Source: Labrenzia sp. PHM005 (GTDB lineage: Bacteria; Pseudomonadota; Alphaproteobacteria; Rhizobiales; Stappiaceae). From it: a DNA stretch of 64,000 nucleotides. Position numbers and translations under genes: made by a program. The notes below the pieces were generated by a model that saw only the letters and a program-made list of their open reading frames with translations, searched no databases and was not told where the DNA came from. Location: NCBI RefSeq assembly GCF_006517275.1, contig NZ_CP041191.1:5575001-5639000 (forward strand). Reading direction: 5' to 3'. Numbering within the stretch: position 1 is the stretch's first letter; each line of letters starts with the position of its first letter. Positions 63,616 to 64,000 of the stretch are shown here, piece by piece.

Positions 63616-63748
63616 CCTTTAGCCAATCAGACACGACATCTCGTCTGGCGTATCAACTAGAGGCACAAGATATGCCATAGCGGACATGCGAGCGCGTGTC
63701 CACATTCGAGATTTTGGCCAAACACTGGCCTTGGCAAGGGGTGCGGTT

Positions 63749-64000
63749 ATGAGTTGGACGAACGAACGGGTTGAGCTTTTGAAAAAGCTCTGGGGCGAAG
63801 GATTGAGCGCCAGCCAGATCGCTGGCGAGCTCGGCGGAGTAACCCGGAACGCAGTTATTGGTAAGGTGCACCGTCTTGGCCTGTCCGGCCGGGCGAAGTC
63901 ATCCACACCAAGCACAAAGCCGCGCCGCGCACGGACTGCAAGCCCGACAGCGCAGGCAACCCCGAAGAAACCACAGGCCCAGCCGCAGACCCATGGATCT
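63749..64000 (+). CDS. gcrA: GcrA cell cycle regulator (C-terminus beyond window edge)
   Basis: The first 84 residues of a GcrA protein. The N-terminal HTH is distinctive: MSWTNERVELLKKLWGEGLS, then ASQIAGELGGVTRNAVIGKV and HRLGLSGR. A basic, Pro/Thr/Ala-rich linker (TKPRRARTAS...) follows and runs off the window edge, so the C-terminal sigma-70-binding domain is not seen. GcrA activates promoters methylated by CcrM during S phase in alphaproteobacteria. The ATG at 63749 gives the exact family N-terminus; CAAGGGG lies about 7 bases upstream. Confidence 0.93.
   Translation, partial: MSWTNERVELLKKLWGEGLSASQIAGELGGVTRNAVIGKVHRLGLSGRAKSSTPSTKPRRARTASPTAQATPKKPQAQPQTHGS

Larger units (their letters stand above)
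63325..63748. other. Divergent argD-gcrA intergenic region
   Basis: A 424-base stretch that holds the leaders and promoters of argD (leftwards) and gcrA (rightwards). Besides the hairpin at 63405-63442 and the CtrA-like box at 63601 I see nothing. The 98-codon and 72-codon leftward frames over the gcrA start are shadows. Confidence 0.5.

Overview
The window looks like chromosomal DNA of a marine alphaproteobacterium, most likely from the Stappiaceae (Roseibium/Labrenzia) or a close relative. I infer this from a GcrA-type cell-cycle regulator at the right edge, the argD-argF-hslO operon beside it, several TRAP and ABC uptake systems, and a trio of enolase-superfamily enzymes like those I recall from Labrenzia aggregata. 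No rRNA, tRNA, CRISPR array, insertion sequence or prophage was seen. Genes are packed into operons in which start and stop codons very often overlap by 4 bases (ATGA), so translational coupling is common.

Layout, left to right. 0-3.3 kb: the end of a chemotaxis-type module (CheY-like receiver running off the edge, STAS protein) and a PAS-PAS hybrid histidine kinase. 3.5-11.9 kb: a complete branched-chain-amino-acid-type ABC transporter in one operon with an aldo/keto reductase and a small TIGR04076-like protein, facing a GntR/FCD regulator and a second aldo/keto reductase fused to a RidA-like domain. 11.9-25.0 kb: a catabolic island around a HutC-type GntR regulator. To its left are LeuC/LeuD-type hydro-lyase subunits and a DctPQM TRAP transporter. 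To its right are a tautomerase-SnoaL fusion, HyuB, HyuA, an isochorismatase-fold protein, an isocitrate-lyase-family lyase and a fumarate-reductase-like flavoprotein. 25.1-37.2 kb: a second island that resembles betaine (N-methylated proline) catabolism. It has a Rieske oxygenase, a dimethylglycine-dehydrogenase-like enzyme, three tandem enolase-superfamily enzymes, an MDR dehydrogenase, a class III aminotransferase, an aldehyde dehydrogenase, a carboxymuconolactone-decarboxylase-like protein and a MurR/RpiR regulator.

37.2-41.9 kb: a gene-poor stretch, a haem peroxidase with C-terminal RTX repeats, and an acyl-CoA ligase. 42.1-50.7 kb: purine (urate) catabolism: PuuD, a LysR regulator, an allantoinase-OHCU decarboxylase fusion, ureidoglycolate lyase and ureidoglycine aminohydrolase, interrupted by a GAPDH and a B12-binding radical SAM enzyme. 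50.8-60.0 kb: a family 2 glycosyltransferase, a family 3 solute-binding protein, a sterol-desaturase-family protein, an alpha/beta hydrolase and an RND efflux pair. 60.2-64.0 kb: hslO, argF, argD and the start of gcrA.

The two most interesting regions are the adjoining islands at 12-25 kb and 25-37 kb. In the first, the combination of an ATP-dependent ring-opening amidohydrolase (HyuAB), a LeuCD-type hydratase and a KRCGH-motif lyase suggests an oxidative or hydrolytic route through a substituted maleate/malate to small acids. In the second, the enzymes can be ordered into a route from a cis-3-hydroxyproline betaine to 2-oxoglutarate. Both routes are inferences from gene content. All identifications rest on reading motifs and remembered family features; no database search was run.
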